A stretch of DNA of 64,000 nucleotides from Macropodus opercularis (GCA_030770545.1 CM061093.1:2592501-2656500); one strand, 5' to 3'; positions 27,271 through 37,538 are shown, counted from the first letter of the stretch. The notes: generated by a model not told the origin, from the letters alone. Numbers and translations are program-made.

Positions 27271-30200
27271 TTGGTGTTTCAGATGCCTCTGACCTCTAGA
27301 CCTGACTTCCTCAGGAGACAGAACAGTTGTCTACCAATCGTAGGATTGGTGGTTCAATTGAGTCAGTTCCTTAGGAGACAGGTCAGTTGTCAGCCATTCA
27401 TTGAAACACTTGTTCAAATGATTGTTACTGTGTTGTTTGTGTTCCGGAAGGGACAAAGCATTCGCCCACCTATCGGAGGATAGGTGTTTTTAATAACGCT
27501 TTGTTGTTTTTGAGTTTTTCGAGGTACAGAGCAGTCGTCGGTGGTTCCATTGACGCCTACTACTTGACCTGAGTTACAGAGGGAGCAGAGCAGTTGTTCT
27601 CCAGTCATTGAGTTGGTGGGTGAAATGTCTCTGGCTCTTTTCCTTGTGTTCCTCAGGTTATAGAGCAGTGGTCCACCCGTCGTAGGATTGGTGGTTCAGA
27701 TACCTCTGACTTCCTCGGCAGACAGAACAGTTGTCCAGCAATCGTAGGTTTCGTGATTTCATTGACTATGTCTCTGTGAGTTGAGTTCCTCAGGAGACAA
27801 AACAATGTTTCACCAATCATAGGTTTGGTGTTTCAGATGCCTCTGACCTCTAGACCTGACTTCCTCAGGAGACAGAACAGTTGTCTACCAATCGTAGGAT
27901 TGGTGGTTCAATTGAGTCAGTTCCTTAGGAGACAGGTCAGTTGTCAGCCATTCATTGAAACACTTGTTCAAATGATTGTTACTTTGTTGTTTGTGTTCCG
28001 GAAGGGACAAAGCATTCGCCCACCTATCGGAGGATAGGTGTTTTTAATAACGCTTTGTTGTTTTTGAGTTTGTCGAGGTACAGAGCAGTCGTCGGTGGTT
28101 CCATTGACGCCTACCACTTGACCTGAGTTACAGAGGGAGCAGAGCAGTTGTTCTCCAGTCATTGAGTTGGTGGGTGAAATGTCTCTGGCTCTATTCCTTG
28201 TATTCCTCAGGTTATAGAGCAGTGGTCCACCAGTCGTAGGATTGGTGGTTTAGATACCTCTGACTTCCTCGGCAGACAGAACAGTTGTCCAGCAATCGGA
28301 GGTTTGGTGGGTCAACTGACTCGGTTCCGTAGGAGACAGGTCAGTCATAAAGCAATCATTGGATCGGTGTTTCAATGGAATTTGACTGTGCTATTTGTGT
28401 TCCACAAGTGACAGGGCATTTGTCCACCAATCGTACGTTTTGTGATTTCATTGACTATGTCTCTGTGAGTTGAGTTCCTCAGGAGACAAAACAATGTTTC
28501 ACCAATCATAGGTGTGGTGTTTCAGATGCCTCTGACCTCTAGACCTGACTTCCTCAGGAGACAGAACAGTTGTCTACCAATCGTAGGATTGGTGGTTCAA
28601 TTGAGTCCGTTCCTTAGGAGACAGGTCAGTTGTCAGCCATTCATTGAAACACTTGTTCAAATGATTGTTACTGTGTTGTTTGTGTTCCGGAAGGGACAAA
28701 GCATTCGCCCACCTATTGGAGGATAGGTGTTTTTAATAACGCTTTGTTGTTTTTGATTTTGTCAAGGTACAGAGCAGTCGTCGGTGGTTCCATTGACGCC
28801 TACTACTTGACCTGAGTTACAGAGGGAGCAGAGCAGTTGTTCTCCAGTCATTGAGTTGGTGGGTGAAATGTCTCTGGCTCTTTTCCTTGTGTTCCTCAGG
28901 TTATAGAGCAGTGGTCCACCAGTCGTAGGATTGGTGGTTCAGATACCTCTGACTTCTTGACCTGACTTCCTCGGCAGACAGAACAGTTGTCCAGCAATCG
29001 TAGGTTTGGTGGGTCAACTGACTCGGTTCCGTAGGAGACAGGTCAGTCATAAAGCAATCATTGGATCGGTGTTTAAATGGAATTTGACTGTGCTATTTGT
29101 GTTCCACAAGTGACACGGCATTTGTCCACCAGTCGTAGGTTTCGTGATTTCATTGACTATGTCTCTGTGATTTGAGTTCCTCAGGAGACAAAACAGTGTT
29201 TCACCAATCGTAGGTTTCGTGATTTCATTGACTATGTCTCTGTGAGTTGAGTTCCTCAGGAGACAAAACAATGTTTCACCAATCATAGGTTTGGTGTTTC
29301 AGATGCCTCTGACCTCTAGACCTGACTTCCTCAGGAGACAGAACAGTTGTCTACCAATCGTAGGATTGGTGGTTGAATTGAGTCCGTTCCTTAGGAGACA
29401 GGTCAGTTGTCAGCCATTCATTGAAACACTTGTTCAAATGATTGTTACTGTGTTGTTTGTGTTCCGGAAGGGACAAAGCATTCGCCCACCTATCGGAAGG
29501 TAGGTGTTTTTAATAACGCTTTGTTGTTTTTGAGTTTGTCAAGGTACAGAGTCGGTGGTTCCATTGACGCCTACTACTTGACCTGAGTTACAGAGGGAGC
29601 AGAGCAGTTGTTCTCCAGTCATTGAGTTGGTGGGTGAAATGTCTCTGGCTCTTTTCCTTGTGTTCCTCAGGTTATAGAGCAGTGGTCCACCCGTCGTAGG
29701 ATTGGTGGTTCAGATACCTCTGACTTCCTCGGCAGACAGAACAGTTGTCCAGCAATCGTAGGTTTGGTGGGTCAACTGACTCGGTTCCGTAGGAGACAGG
29801 TCAGTCATAAAGCAATCATTGGATCGGTGTTTCAATTGAATTGTACTGTGCTGTTTGTGTTCCACAAGTGACACGGCATTTGTCCACCAATCGTAGGTTT
29901 CGTGATTCAGATGCCTCTGACCTCTAAACCTGACTTCCTCGGCAGACAGAACAGTTGTCCAGCAATCGTAGGTTTGGTGGGTCAACTGACTCGGTTCCGT
30001 AGGAGACAGGTCAGTCATAAAGTGTCACGATCGGCAGCCTGGCCGATCGGTCCCTTACTGGGTGAATCTCCACCCAGCGGAGTCACTCACCACACCCCTG
30101 TCATCACCACGCACCTGCCTGATTATCCTCACGTGCTCTGATTATTTTCACCTGGCTCATCATCTCTTACTTAAGTTCTTCCCACAGCTCAGTCCCTTGT

Positions 30201-31121
30201 CAGACCATCAACGTTGCTACCCCGACATGCAAACCTCCGACGGACTTCCCCTTTTGCCACCGGTACCGTGAGGTTTCCTTTGAATCCTTGTTCTGATCGC
30301 CTGACGCTCACGACAGCGGTGGGTATTTTGACTGACTTTTACGCCAAGAACGCTGGGCTCTCGTCTTTGTGTCCTGAGGGATTTGCTACTCTGACTTGTC
30401 CACGAAACCTAAACTAACTCTTCTTAGTTAGCGACGAGCGCCTTTGGTGCGCCGTGTGTTTGAGACTCTGTCACGCACTGTACACAGCCGGTTCGGCTCG
30501 CTTTGTGTTTTGTTTTGTTCTTAGTTTTGTCGCCTGGATTCTGCTGCCCTCCTGGTCTCCTCTCCACTGTCACGGCTGGCAGAAGATCCGGAGGACTCCG
30601 GAGACCTGACAGCCACCAATCTTGACCTTGCCAGGTCATCCAGACCCTTTTTGATTTGCTGGATGCGATCCCTGAGATCCAGGACTCCCAGACCCGCATC
30701 TCCACACTGAACTGGGTTACAGATTTTTACTCAGCCTGCCCCTGGTTAAAGACCCATACAAGGTTCCCTGAGCTTCTGACCATACAGGTCAGACTCAGAA
30801 GGAGGGAGGCACCCCGTCCTCAGTCTGCTCCCTCGCCACGTCGCCAGTCTGCCCTCTCGTCACGACGACAGCCTGCCCTCTCGCTCGTCCCATCCACACC
30901 AGAACGACCTGCCGCACCCTCACAGTCCCAGGCCACCTCTCCGGTCCTCTGTGCTGGCCACGTGATTCTCGGCTCGTGCCGGACGCCGGAGATTGCCCCT
31001 CGTCTCTTCCCCTCTGAGGGCCGCCGTATCTGGCAGGAACTGAAGCATCAGGGGGAGCCTCTCCACACTCCTCCGGTTCCCCCCATCCCGGGTCCCAAGT
31101 CTCGGCCTCATTCTCGACACC

Positions 31122-31380
31122 ACCCAGAACCTGCTGTTCGTGCTGCTCCACGCCACCCAGAACCTGCTGTTCGTGCTGCTTCACGCCACCCAGAACCTGC
31201 TGTTCGTGCTGCTTCACGCCACCCAGAACCTGCTGTTCGTGCTGCTTCACGCCACCCAGAACCTGCTGTTCGTGCTGCTTCACGCCACCCAGAACCTGCT
31301 GTTCGTGCTGCTTCACGCCACCCAGAACCTGCTGTTCATGCTGCTCTACGCCACCCAGAACCTGCTGTTCCACGCCATGC
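31122..31380 (+). repeat. 33-bp minisatellite in the insert, copy 2
   Basis: About eight copies of the 33-bp unit seen at 6111, one more than in the first insert; otherwise the same sequence and position. Confidence 0.88.
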
Positions 31381-31824
31381 TAGGACCACGGACTCATACC
31401 ACCCGAGCCTCCCTGCCGCTCCTCGCCTCTCCTCTCCTGAGCCTCTGCCCAATCAGGAGGAGCCGATGGCCCAGTCGGGTCCGCGGCGGACATTTCCCCA
31501 GTTCCTGGCCTATTGGGCCTCCCTTCGGGCCCGCGCCCGCGCAAATCTTGCCACCTCCTCAGGCCATGCAGACTTGGACCATGTCCGCAGCAGCAGCCAC
31601 AGACGCCGGCCGCCTAGGTTCCCCTGCCGCCGCAACCACCGGTGACACTGGCCACCCTGGGCTTTACGCCGCCGCAACCACCGTCGACGCCGACCACCCA
31701 GGCTCTCACACCACGAGTTTTCTGCTTCAAGCGTTTCCCGACCATGTTCTTGTCCTCGCCATGTTCCTCAAGGTGTCCTGGTATTGTGCGGCCTGGAGGG
31801 TCCACACAGGTTCCTTCCGGCTCC

Positions 31825-32095
31825 GGCGACCCCAGGAGGGGTCTGCCTTTTGGTTCCTGGCTCTGGCGACCCCAGGAGGGGTCTGCCTTCTGGTTCCTGG
31901 CTCTGGCGACCCCAGGAGGGGTCTGCCTTCTGGTTCCGGGCTCTGGCGACCCCAGGAGGGGTCCGCCTTCTGGTTCCGGGCTCTGGCGACCCCAGGAGGG
32001 GTCCGCCTTCTGGTTCCGGGCTCTGGCGACCCCAGGAGGGGTCCGCCTTCTGGTTCCTGGCTCTGGCGACCCCAGGAGGGCTCTGCCTTCTGGAT
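31825..32095 (+). repeat. 40-bp minisatellite in the insert, copy 2
   Basis: About seven copies of the 40-bp GGCGACCCCAGGAGGGGTC unit, against thirteen in the first insert. The array ends in the same GGAGGGCTCTGCC variant next to the satellite in both copies. Confidence 0.9.
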
Positions 32096-32912
32096 TGGTG
32101 GTTCAGATACCTCTGACTTCATGACCTGAATTCCTCGGCAGACAGAACAGTTGTCCAGCAATCGCAGGATTGGTGGGTCAACTGACTCGGTTCCGTAGGA
32201 GACAGGTCAGTCATAAAGCAATCATTGGATCGGTGTTTCAATGGAATTTGACTGTGCTATTTGTGTTCCACAAGTGACACGGCATTTGTCCACCAATCGT
32301 AGGTTTCGTGATTTCATTGACTATGTCTCTGTGAGTTGAGTTCCTCAGGAGACAAAACAGTGTTTCACCAATCGTAGGTTTGGTGTTTCAGATGCCTCTG
32401 ACCTCTAGACCTGACTTCCTCAGGAGACAGAACAGTTGTCTACCAATCGTAGGATTGGTGGTTCAATTGAGTCCGTTCCTTAGGAGACAGGTCAGTTGTC
32501 AGCCATTCATTGAAACACTTGTTCAAATGATTGTTACTGTGTTGTTTGTGTTCCGGAAGGGACAAAGCATTCGCCCACCTATAGGTGTTTTTAAAAACGC
32601 TTTGTTGTTTTTGAGTTTGTCAAGGTACAGAGCAGTCGTCGGTGGTTCCATTGACGCCTACTACTTGACCTGAGTTACAGAGGGAGCAGAGCAGTTGTTC
32701 TCCAGTCATTGAGTTGGTGGGTGAAATGTCTCTGGCTCTATTCCTTGTGTTCCTCAGGTTATAGAGCAGTGGTCCACCAGTCGTAGGATTGGTGGTTCAG
32801 ATACCTCTGACTTCTTGACCTGACTTCCTCGGCAGACAGAACAGTTGTCCAGCAATCGTAGGTTTGGTGGGTCAACTGACTCGGTTCCGTAGGAGACAGG
32901 TCAGTCATAAAG
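32096..32912. repeat. Higher-order satellite array, right end
   Basis: The last stretch of satellite is a little more than one unit, again resuming at ATTGGTGGTTCAG. It includes one unit start at 32,380 and the 8-bp-deleted CCTATAGGTG variant near 32,580. It ends at the CAGTCATAAAG junction with a third insert copy. Confidence 0.93.
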
Positions 32913-33047
32913 TGTCACGATCGGCAGCCTGGCCGATCGGTCCCTTACTGGGTGAATCTCCACCCAGCGGAGTCACTCACCACACCCCTGTCATCACCAC
33001 GCACCTGCCTGATTATCCTCACGTGCTCTGATTATTTTCACCTGGCT
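32913..33047 (+). mobile_element. Truncated third copy of the insert
   Basis: The first ~135 bp of the composite block, including its hairpin, match the two full copies up to CACCTGGCT. The full copies continue with CATCATCTC, but this copy continues AGGTGGGTTAGGG into telomere-type repeats. The copy is therefore broken at this point. Confidence 0.85.
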
Positions 33048-33052
33048 AGGTG

Positions 33053-33116
33053 GGTTAGGGTTAGGGTTAGGGTTAGGGGTTAGGGTTAGGGTTAGGGTTA
33101 GGGGTATTAGGGTTAG
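33053..33116 (+). repeat. Interstitial TTAGGG block 1
   Basis: About ten TTAGGG hexamers with a few TTAGGGG and ATTAGGG variants, G-rich strand on +. It joins the truncated insert on the left to a subtelomeric module on the right. Confidence 0.93.
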
Positions 33117-33510
33117 GTGTATGAGTTTTTTCTCAATGACTCCCCCCACTCTAGTCCTTTAGAGTAGAGCAGTTTGGTGTGGAGAGCCAAGGGCAAGGCA
33201 CGGGCCGACGCTTGTCACTCATGTTCCTCGATACTTGAGTTACTCTTGTGTTTTGTAGATTCCTTTATATGGTCAAAGCGTCCTCTGCAGCCCCCAGGAG
33301 GCCGTGAGACAGCTGCAAAGGGTGAGCTTTGCCATTTTTTTTGGATTTGTTCCTCCTAGTTTGATTGCTTTCGGTCTTAGAGACATTTTCAAGTTCTCCG
33401 TTTGGGATTTCAATCGTTAGGTTTAGGCACAGGGATCCCACGGTTAGGTTTAGGGGAATGCCCAGGTGAGGGATAAGGGTTAAATGAGTCGTTATAGTCC
33501 TAGTTTGGGG
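33117..33510. repeat. Partial subtelomeric module A
   Basis: This repeats the sequence that starts at 33,591 (TGTATGAGTTTTTTCTCAAT onward) but stops after the TCGTTATAGTCCTAGTTTGGG stretch, where TTAGGG repeats take over. It is therefore a truncated copy of the first part of a subtelomeric unit. It differs from the next copy by small changes, such as TTTTGTAG in place of TTTTGCAG before the exon-like segment. No gene is supported. Confidence 0.85.
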
Positions 33511-33590
33511 AGGGTTAGGGGTTAGGGTTAGGGTTAGGGGGTTAGGGTTAGGGTTAGGGTTAGGGGGTTAGGGTTAGGGTTAGGGTTAGG
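33511..33590 (+). repeat. Interstitial TTAGGG block 2
   Basis: About twelve telomere-type hexamers with GGGGTTAGGG variants, between the truncated module A and the first full unit. Orientation is the same as block 1. Confidence 0.93.
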
Positions 33591-33731
33591 TGTATGAGTT
33601 TTTTCTCAATGACTCCCCCCACTCTAGTCCTTTAGAGTAGAGCAGTTTGGTGTGGAGAGCCAAGGGCAAGGCACGGGCCGACGCTTGTCACTCATGTTCC
33701 TCGATACTTGAGTTACTCTTGTGTTTTGCAG

Positions 33732-33794
33732 ATTCCTTTATATGGTCAAAGCGTCCTCTGCAGCCCCCAGGAGGCCGTGAGACAGCTGCAAAGG
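33732..33794 (+). other. Exon-like segment in module A
   Basis: A 63-base segment lies between a good acceptor (CTTGTGTTTTGCAG) and a donor (GCAAAGG followed by GTGAGC). It is conserved in every copy of this form of module A, for example near 42,393, 45,684 and 48,975. The incomplete copy at 33,117 has TTTTGTAG in place of TTTTGCAG. There is no transcript evidence; the call rests on splice consensus alone. Confidence 0.3.
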
Positions 33795-34165
33795 GTGAGC
33801 TTTGCCATTTTTTTGGATTTGTTCCTCCTAGTTTGATTGCTTTCGGTCTTAGAGACATTTTCAAGTTCTCCGTTTGGGATTTCAATCGTTAGGTTTAGGC
33901 ACAGGGATCCCACGGTTAGGTTTAGGGGAATGCCCAGGTGAGGGATAAGGGTTAAATGAGTCGTTATAGTCCTAGTTTGGGGACTGACGGTTAGGTTTAG
34001 GCATGAGGGCCCTATGGTTAGGGTTAGTAGGAAGCCAAGGTTGAGGTTAAGTTGTTGCTAATGTGCCAGGTTGGGTTTAGGCATTGATGTCTACTTGTTA
34101 GATTTAGTATAAGTCCCATGTTAGGGTTTAGACAGTTTGGTCTAAGTTATTTTGAACTAAATAGT

Positions 34166-34281
34166 GAGGACATATCATCAGTAGTGTACCTTAGGTTCAT
34201 CGGGCGTTTCGGCCATTTACCACTAGACACCCTCCCCTAAGGGCGGCCCCCTGGGGTGATCAAGTCCCAGGGTATGTCCTC
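34166..34281. other. Three-stem complementary block (unit 1)
   Basis: GAGGACATA at 34,166-34,174 is the exact reverse complement of TATGTCCTC at 34,273-34,281. Inside, CCTTAGG (34,189-34,195) pairs with CCTAAGG (34,236-34,242), and CCCTGGG (34,249-34,255) pairs with CCCAGGG (34,266-34,272), which abuts the closing arm. As RNA this would fold as a three-way junction. As DNA it could be a small foldback element. The block recurs once in each of the six units. It matches no RNA family I can name; I see no hammerhead core. Confidence 0.5.
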
Positions 34282-34552
34282 TTAGCCAATTGGTTTGTTT
34301 TAGAGGTGGCACATTAAATTTAGCGTAATCAAACATTGATTGATAGATTTAGATTGATCAGAGTTAATTGGTTAAGTTAAGAAGGTCAATAGGTCAGAAT
34401 TAAGGTTAAATTGAGTTTCTAGGTGTAAAGAGTTTAAGTTTTTCTGTCTAGGAGGATTTGGATTCTAAGAGGTCAAAAGGTCAGGTAGGATGAATTAATA
34501 TTAAGGCCAGATTTGAACTAATTTTAGTTTTCTCTCTGTCCAGTTGTTCCAG

Positions 34553-34626
34553 GTGGAGTCCTCTTCTTCAGGAGAGTTGAGATTTCCTGTCCAGGAGGAT
34601 TTGGATTCCGGGGGTCAAAAGGTCAG
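34553..34626 (+). other. Exon-like segment with strong splice signals
   Basis: A 74-base segment follows a pyrimidine-rich acceptor (TTTTCTCTCTGTCCAG, then GTTCCAG) and ends at CAG followed by GTAAGG. A second acceptor of the same type (TTTTTTCTGTCCAATTG, then TTCCAG) lies at 34,714, followed by the same GTGGAGTCCTCTTCTTC start. This suggests a duplicated exon start. It is present in all six units. Transcription is not shown. Confidence 0.35.
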
Positions 34627-34747
34627 GTAAGGATTTGGATTGAAATTCAATTTAGGGTTAATATTAAAGACCAGATTTGAACTAATTTCTGTTTTTTCTG
34701 TCCAATTGTTCCAGGTGGAGTCCTCTTCTTCCAGTGGGGGTTCCTCC

Positions 34748-35115
34748 GTCAGTCTTCACGTGTGGTGCAGCATGTGCTGTGCATGAGCGGAGCTATCCTC
34801 CATAGAAGACTCGGCCACGTTTAAGGTCCTTGACGCCGTGGACCACCACATCCCGCGTGCTGTCCTAGTGGACCCGGGAGGGCCGTCTACTTACCCCTTG
34901 TTCAGGTTGAGATTGGTTGTTGGCACCGTTAGGTTACTCCAATCTGCCCAGACAAGGTTGAGAGGTGGGTCTCGTCTTCTTCGGTCTTGCCGTTAACGGG
35001 AGCGGGACCGGCACTCGGGGAGCTCCGGGACAAGCTGTCGCCCGCCCGGCTCGACCCGAACGTCGGCCCGCTCCCTCCCCTGAGCACCTCCCCGGTGGAG
35101 ACGGCGTTCATTCTA
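34748..35115 (+). pseudogene. Possible alpha-tubulin relic (unit 1)
   Basis: Translated segments line up in order with alpha-tubulin motifs. VSLHV, then ELSSIE, resemble the tubulin N-terminus. HIPRAVLVD resembles the conserved HVPRAVFVD. In another frame, TGAGPALGELRDKLS resembles the TGSGFTSLLMERLS loop and PLPPLSTSPVE resembles PAPQVSTAVVE. A TGA stop interrupts the first part, a frame change separates the two halves, and about 35 codons are missing between them. This was aligned by eye and each match is short, so chance or distant GC-rich similarity is possible. If real, it is a dead N-terminal half. An unrelated non-coding core is the alternative. Confidence 0.33.
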
Positions 35116-35682
35116 CGGTGGCTAGGGGAAAAGGGCCACCCGGGGCAGCGCCCCGAGCGGATAACCCTATCCCCGTCCCCGAGCGCTCCCTCTGGAGAAC
35201 TACCAGGTTCAGCAAGCGTTGCTTCACCATCATTCCCCAGTGGAAGGCGCCCATGCTAGCAGGGTCTAGAGTAACCACCCAGGGGGAGTATTCCTGGTGG
35301 TGGAGCGTACCTCCAGCTAGTCTGGAAGCCCCCACGCTTCGACCAGGCTCCCCCCTATGCTAACCTGTCTGCCTACCCCAAGCTGGCTAAGGAATGGTGC
35401 TCTGGAGTCGCTGCGGGTCCCTCGTAGAACTCCCTCTGGGGGTCTCTGGTGTTGAAGCTCTCAAAAGAGCTCAGAGACAGTTCTTCAGAGTCAATCTGGC
35501 AGTCTCTGGGGATCTTCAGCGCGGAGGCCGAGGTTCTCCCGGGTGTACTTGGGGGGCGATTTTCGGGGGGTCTCCATGTTTTGAAGCAGCGTTTTCGGTT
35601 ATGGTGTCAATTTTGGCAGATGCATCATGGGTAATATGCAAATTTTGGGGGCGTGGTTGGACTTCCGGGTTAGAGTTGGCAT

Positions 35683-35733
35683 TAGGGTTAGGGTTAGCGT
35701 TCTCAGCTAGGGTTAGGGTTAGCGTTCAGAGGC
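35683..35733 (+). repeat. Short degenerate telomere-type stretch
   Basis: Two runs of GGGTTAGGGTTAGCG-type hexamers separated by GTTCTCAGCTA. Counterparts follow the GC-rich core at 44,349-44,395 and 47,640-47,686. Confidence 0.75.
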
Positions 35734-35950
35734 TGATTTTTCGTCCTGAGCTCACTTGTTGTGTATTAGGTGCTCCATTCCAGTGGTCTCCATGGGTCTA
35801 ATGGGTCGCCAGTCAAGGCTGGACCAGAGCCGAGCTCTAGGTCCGAGGTTATTAAAAACCCTAGTTGGGGCACCTAATGAGTCTGGATTGGTCTTTGATG
35901 GGCCAAGAGCTGATTTGGCTATAGGGTTGGTTCAAAAGTTTGGTCCACAG

Positions 35951-36706
35951 GGAACAGAAAATGGAGCGGAGTTCTACAGGGAAGGAAGCGGAGCACATGG
36001 TTATGCCGAGCCGCGACCCCGCCGGGTTAGGCGTGCCCTCGTATCCCTCCTCCCACTTCCGTCCCGTGGGGGGAAGCGGGAGGGGGACGTAAAGGTAAGT
36101 AATAATCCTATTTTAGATTCTAAAGTTTGTCAAATTTGGTCCACAGGGAGCAGAAGACGGAGCGGAGTTCTACAGGGAAGGAAGCGGAGCACATGGTTAT
36201 GCCGAGCCGCGACCCCGCCGGGTTAGGCGTGCCCTCGTATCCCTCCTCCCACTTCCGTCCCGTGGGGGGAAGCGGGAGGGGGACGTAAGGTAAGTGGTTT
36301 TTGTTGTTTACTGTCCTGTTTTGGTTTCTAAAGTTTGTCAAATTTGGTCCACAGGGAGCAGAAGACGGAGCGGAGTTCTACAGGGAAGGAAGCGGAGCAC
36401 ATGGTTATGCCGAGCCGCGACCCCGCCGGGTTAGGCGTGCCCTCGTATCCCTCCTCCCACTTCCGTCCCGTGGGGGGAAGCGGGAGGGGGACGTAAGGTA
36501 AGTGGTTTTGGTTTCTAAAGTTTGTCAAATTTGGTCCACAGGGAGCAGAAGACGGAGCGGAGTTCTACAGGGAAGGAAGCGGAGCACATGGTTATGCCGA
36601 GCCGCGACCCCGCCGGGTTAGGCGTGCCCTCGTATCCCTCCTCCCACTTCCGTCCCGTGGGGGGAAGCGGGAGGGGGACGATAAGTGATTGTTTTTTCTT
36701 CAGGTA
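35951..36706 (+). repeat. Exon-like tandem repeats, type 1 (unit 1, four copies)
   Basis: Four copies of a ~143-base segment start at 35,951, 36,147, 36,355 and 36,542. The first three sit between an acceptor (GGTCCACAG) and a donor (AAG followed by GTAAGT), with gaps of only 44-65 bases. Segments 1-3 are 144, 143 and 143 bases, so reading frame would not be kept between them. Each has an internally open Arg/Pro-rich frame with RPRRVRRALVSLLP-type sequence. The last copy ends in GATAAGTGATT and lacks the donor. They could be duplicated exons of a non-coding or dead gene, or a minisatellite that happens to carry splice signals. Confidence 0.5.
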
Positions 36707-37538
36707 AGATTTTCAGGTAGGTTTTCAAAGCTTTTTGTTTTGAGGAAGGATGTTGGAGGCAGTAACTCTTTTCAGTTATTCGAAGGAACAGGTTGTCCGG
36801 GGCTCAGGCGGGTTAGGGGTATTATTTCTATCTCAATGACACTCCCCGCCCTTCGTCTTGCGACTAGGCAGTTTGGTATGGAGAGCCAAGGGGTAAGGCA
36901 CGGGCCGTCGCTTGTCACTCATGTTCCCCGATACTGAGTTACTTTCAGGAGAGTTGTAGGAGTTTGGAAGAGCTCACTGCGATTCCGAGAAGGCACAGAT
37001 TGGTATTCCCATGTCCATGCACTTCCGGGTTGCTGGTGTCTTCCAATCTTAGGTAGGTTCTTTGGTTTGAGCGAGTTGAGATTAGTTTTGAATATAGAGT
37101 GGAGCAAACCCCGCTATTCTGAGAGGGCACGGATTGGTAATTCCGTACACATGCACCTCTGGGTTGCAGGTTTGTCCTTAAGTTTTAGGCTAAAGTTTTT
37201 TCAGCTCTTGGACTGGTTATTTTGTTGTTAGGCATTAAAGCTAACTGGTTAAGTTTAGGTTAAGTGTTTTAGACTGTCAATCTGATTTTTAGGGGTAGGC
37301 ACTAAGGTCTAATGGTTAGGGTAAGGAGAGAGCTCAGGTAGGGTTTAGTTGTAAATAGTGTCGACGGTTAGGGTTAGGCATAGGGACACTAAGGTTAGGG
37401 TTAGTAGAAGGCTATGGTTGAGGTTAGATAGAAACTGCAGTAATTTAAACTTAGGGTTAGGCATTAAAGAGTAATTGCTAGATTGAGGTTGAATATTTGT
37501 TTTATTTTTGGTTGTTGTTCTGTTTAAAACTAAATTGT

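Larger units (their letters stand above)
7289..30022. repeat. Higher-order satellite array, main segment
   Basis: The same satellite resumes mid-monomer after the insert and continues for 22.7 kb. Matching points fall at 7651, 8503, 9280, 9908, 10611, 11388, 12082, 12784, 13486, 14263, 14957, 15809, 16811, 17663, 18282, 19059, 19761, 20613, 21540, 22392, 23244, 23946, 24798, 25650, 26502, 27271, 27825, 28514 and 29291. Most spacings are 702, 777, 852, 927 or 1002 bp. Spacings of 694 and 769 reflect an 8-bp deletion in a CCTATCGGAGGATAGG motif (for example at 11,587). Spacings of 554, 619, 628 and 689 mark units that have lost sequence. Some variants are shared between distant units, showing block duplication. 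Confidence 0.94.
30023..32095 (+). mobile_element. Composite retroelement-like insert, copy 2
   Basis: A near-identical second copy of the block at 5012, with the same left and right satellite junctions and the same rearranged satellite just upstream (near 29,902). It differs mainly in minisatellite copy number: one more 33-bp unit and six fewer 40-bp units, which accounts for almost all of the ~205-bp length difference. Identical junctions argue that insert and flanks were duplicated together. Its ORF (30,656-31,645) is low-complexity after the first ~45 residues, and I assign no function to it. Confidence 0.5.
33591..36815. repeat. Subtelomeric unit 1
   Basis: This is the first of six tandem units. 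In order it holds module A (33,591-34,150, sprinkled with degenerate GTTAGGTTTAGG-type words), the three-stem block at 34,166, short segments with splice signals (34,452-34,484 and 34,553-34,626), a GC-rich core (~34,850-35,640) and a first-type exon-like repeat series (35,951-36,706). ORFs in the core overlap in several frames and are cut by stops in the same places in every unit. I see no intact protein gene. It could be a long non-coding transcription unit or a decayed gene spread with the chromosome end. Confidence 0.85.

Noticed and set aside
1..32912. CRISPR-like regular repeats
   Set aside because: Sub-repeats of ~70 bp are diverged along their full length and contiguous, with no unique spacers, and the DNA is eukaryotic.
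34166..34281. Hammerhead-type self-cleaving ribozyme in the three-stem block
   Set aside because: The conserved CUGAUGA and GAAA core elements are not present on either strand of the block.
34965..35363. A 132-codon ORF in the GC-rich core, repeated in all units, as a protein gene
   Set aside because: It overlaps a 90-codon ORF and minus-strand ORFs in the same GC-rich DNA. The possible tubulin similarity lies in a different frame and is interrupted.
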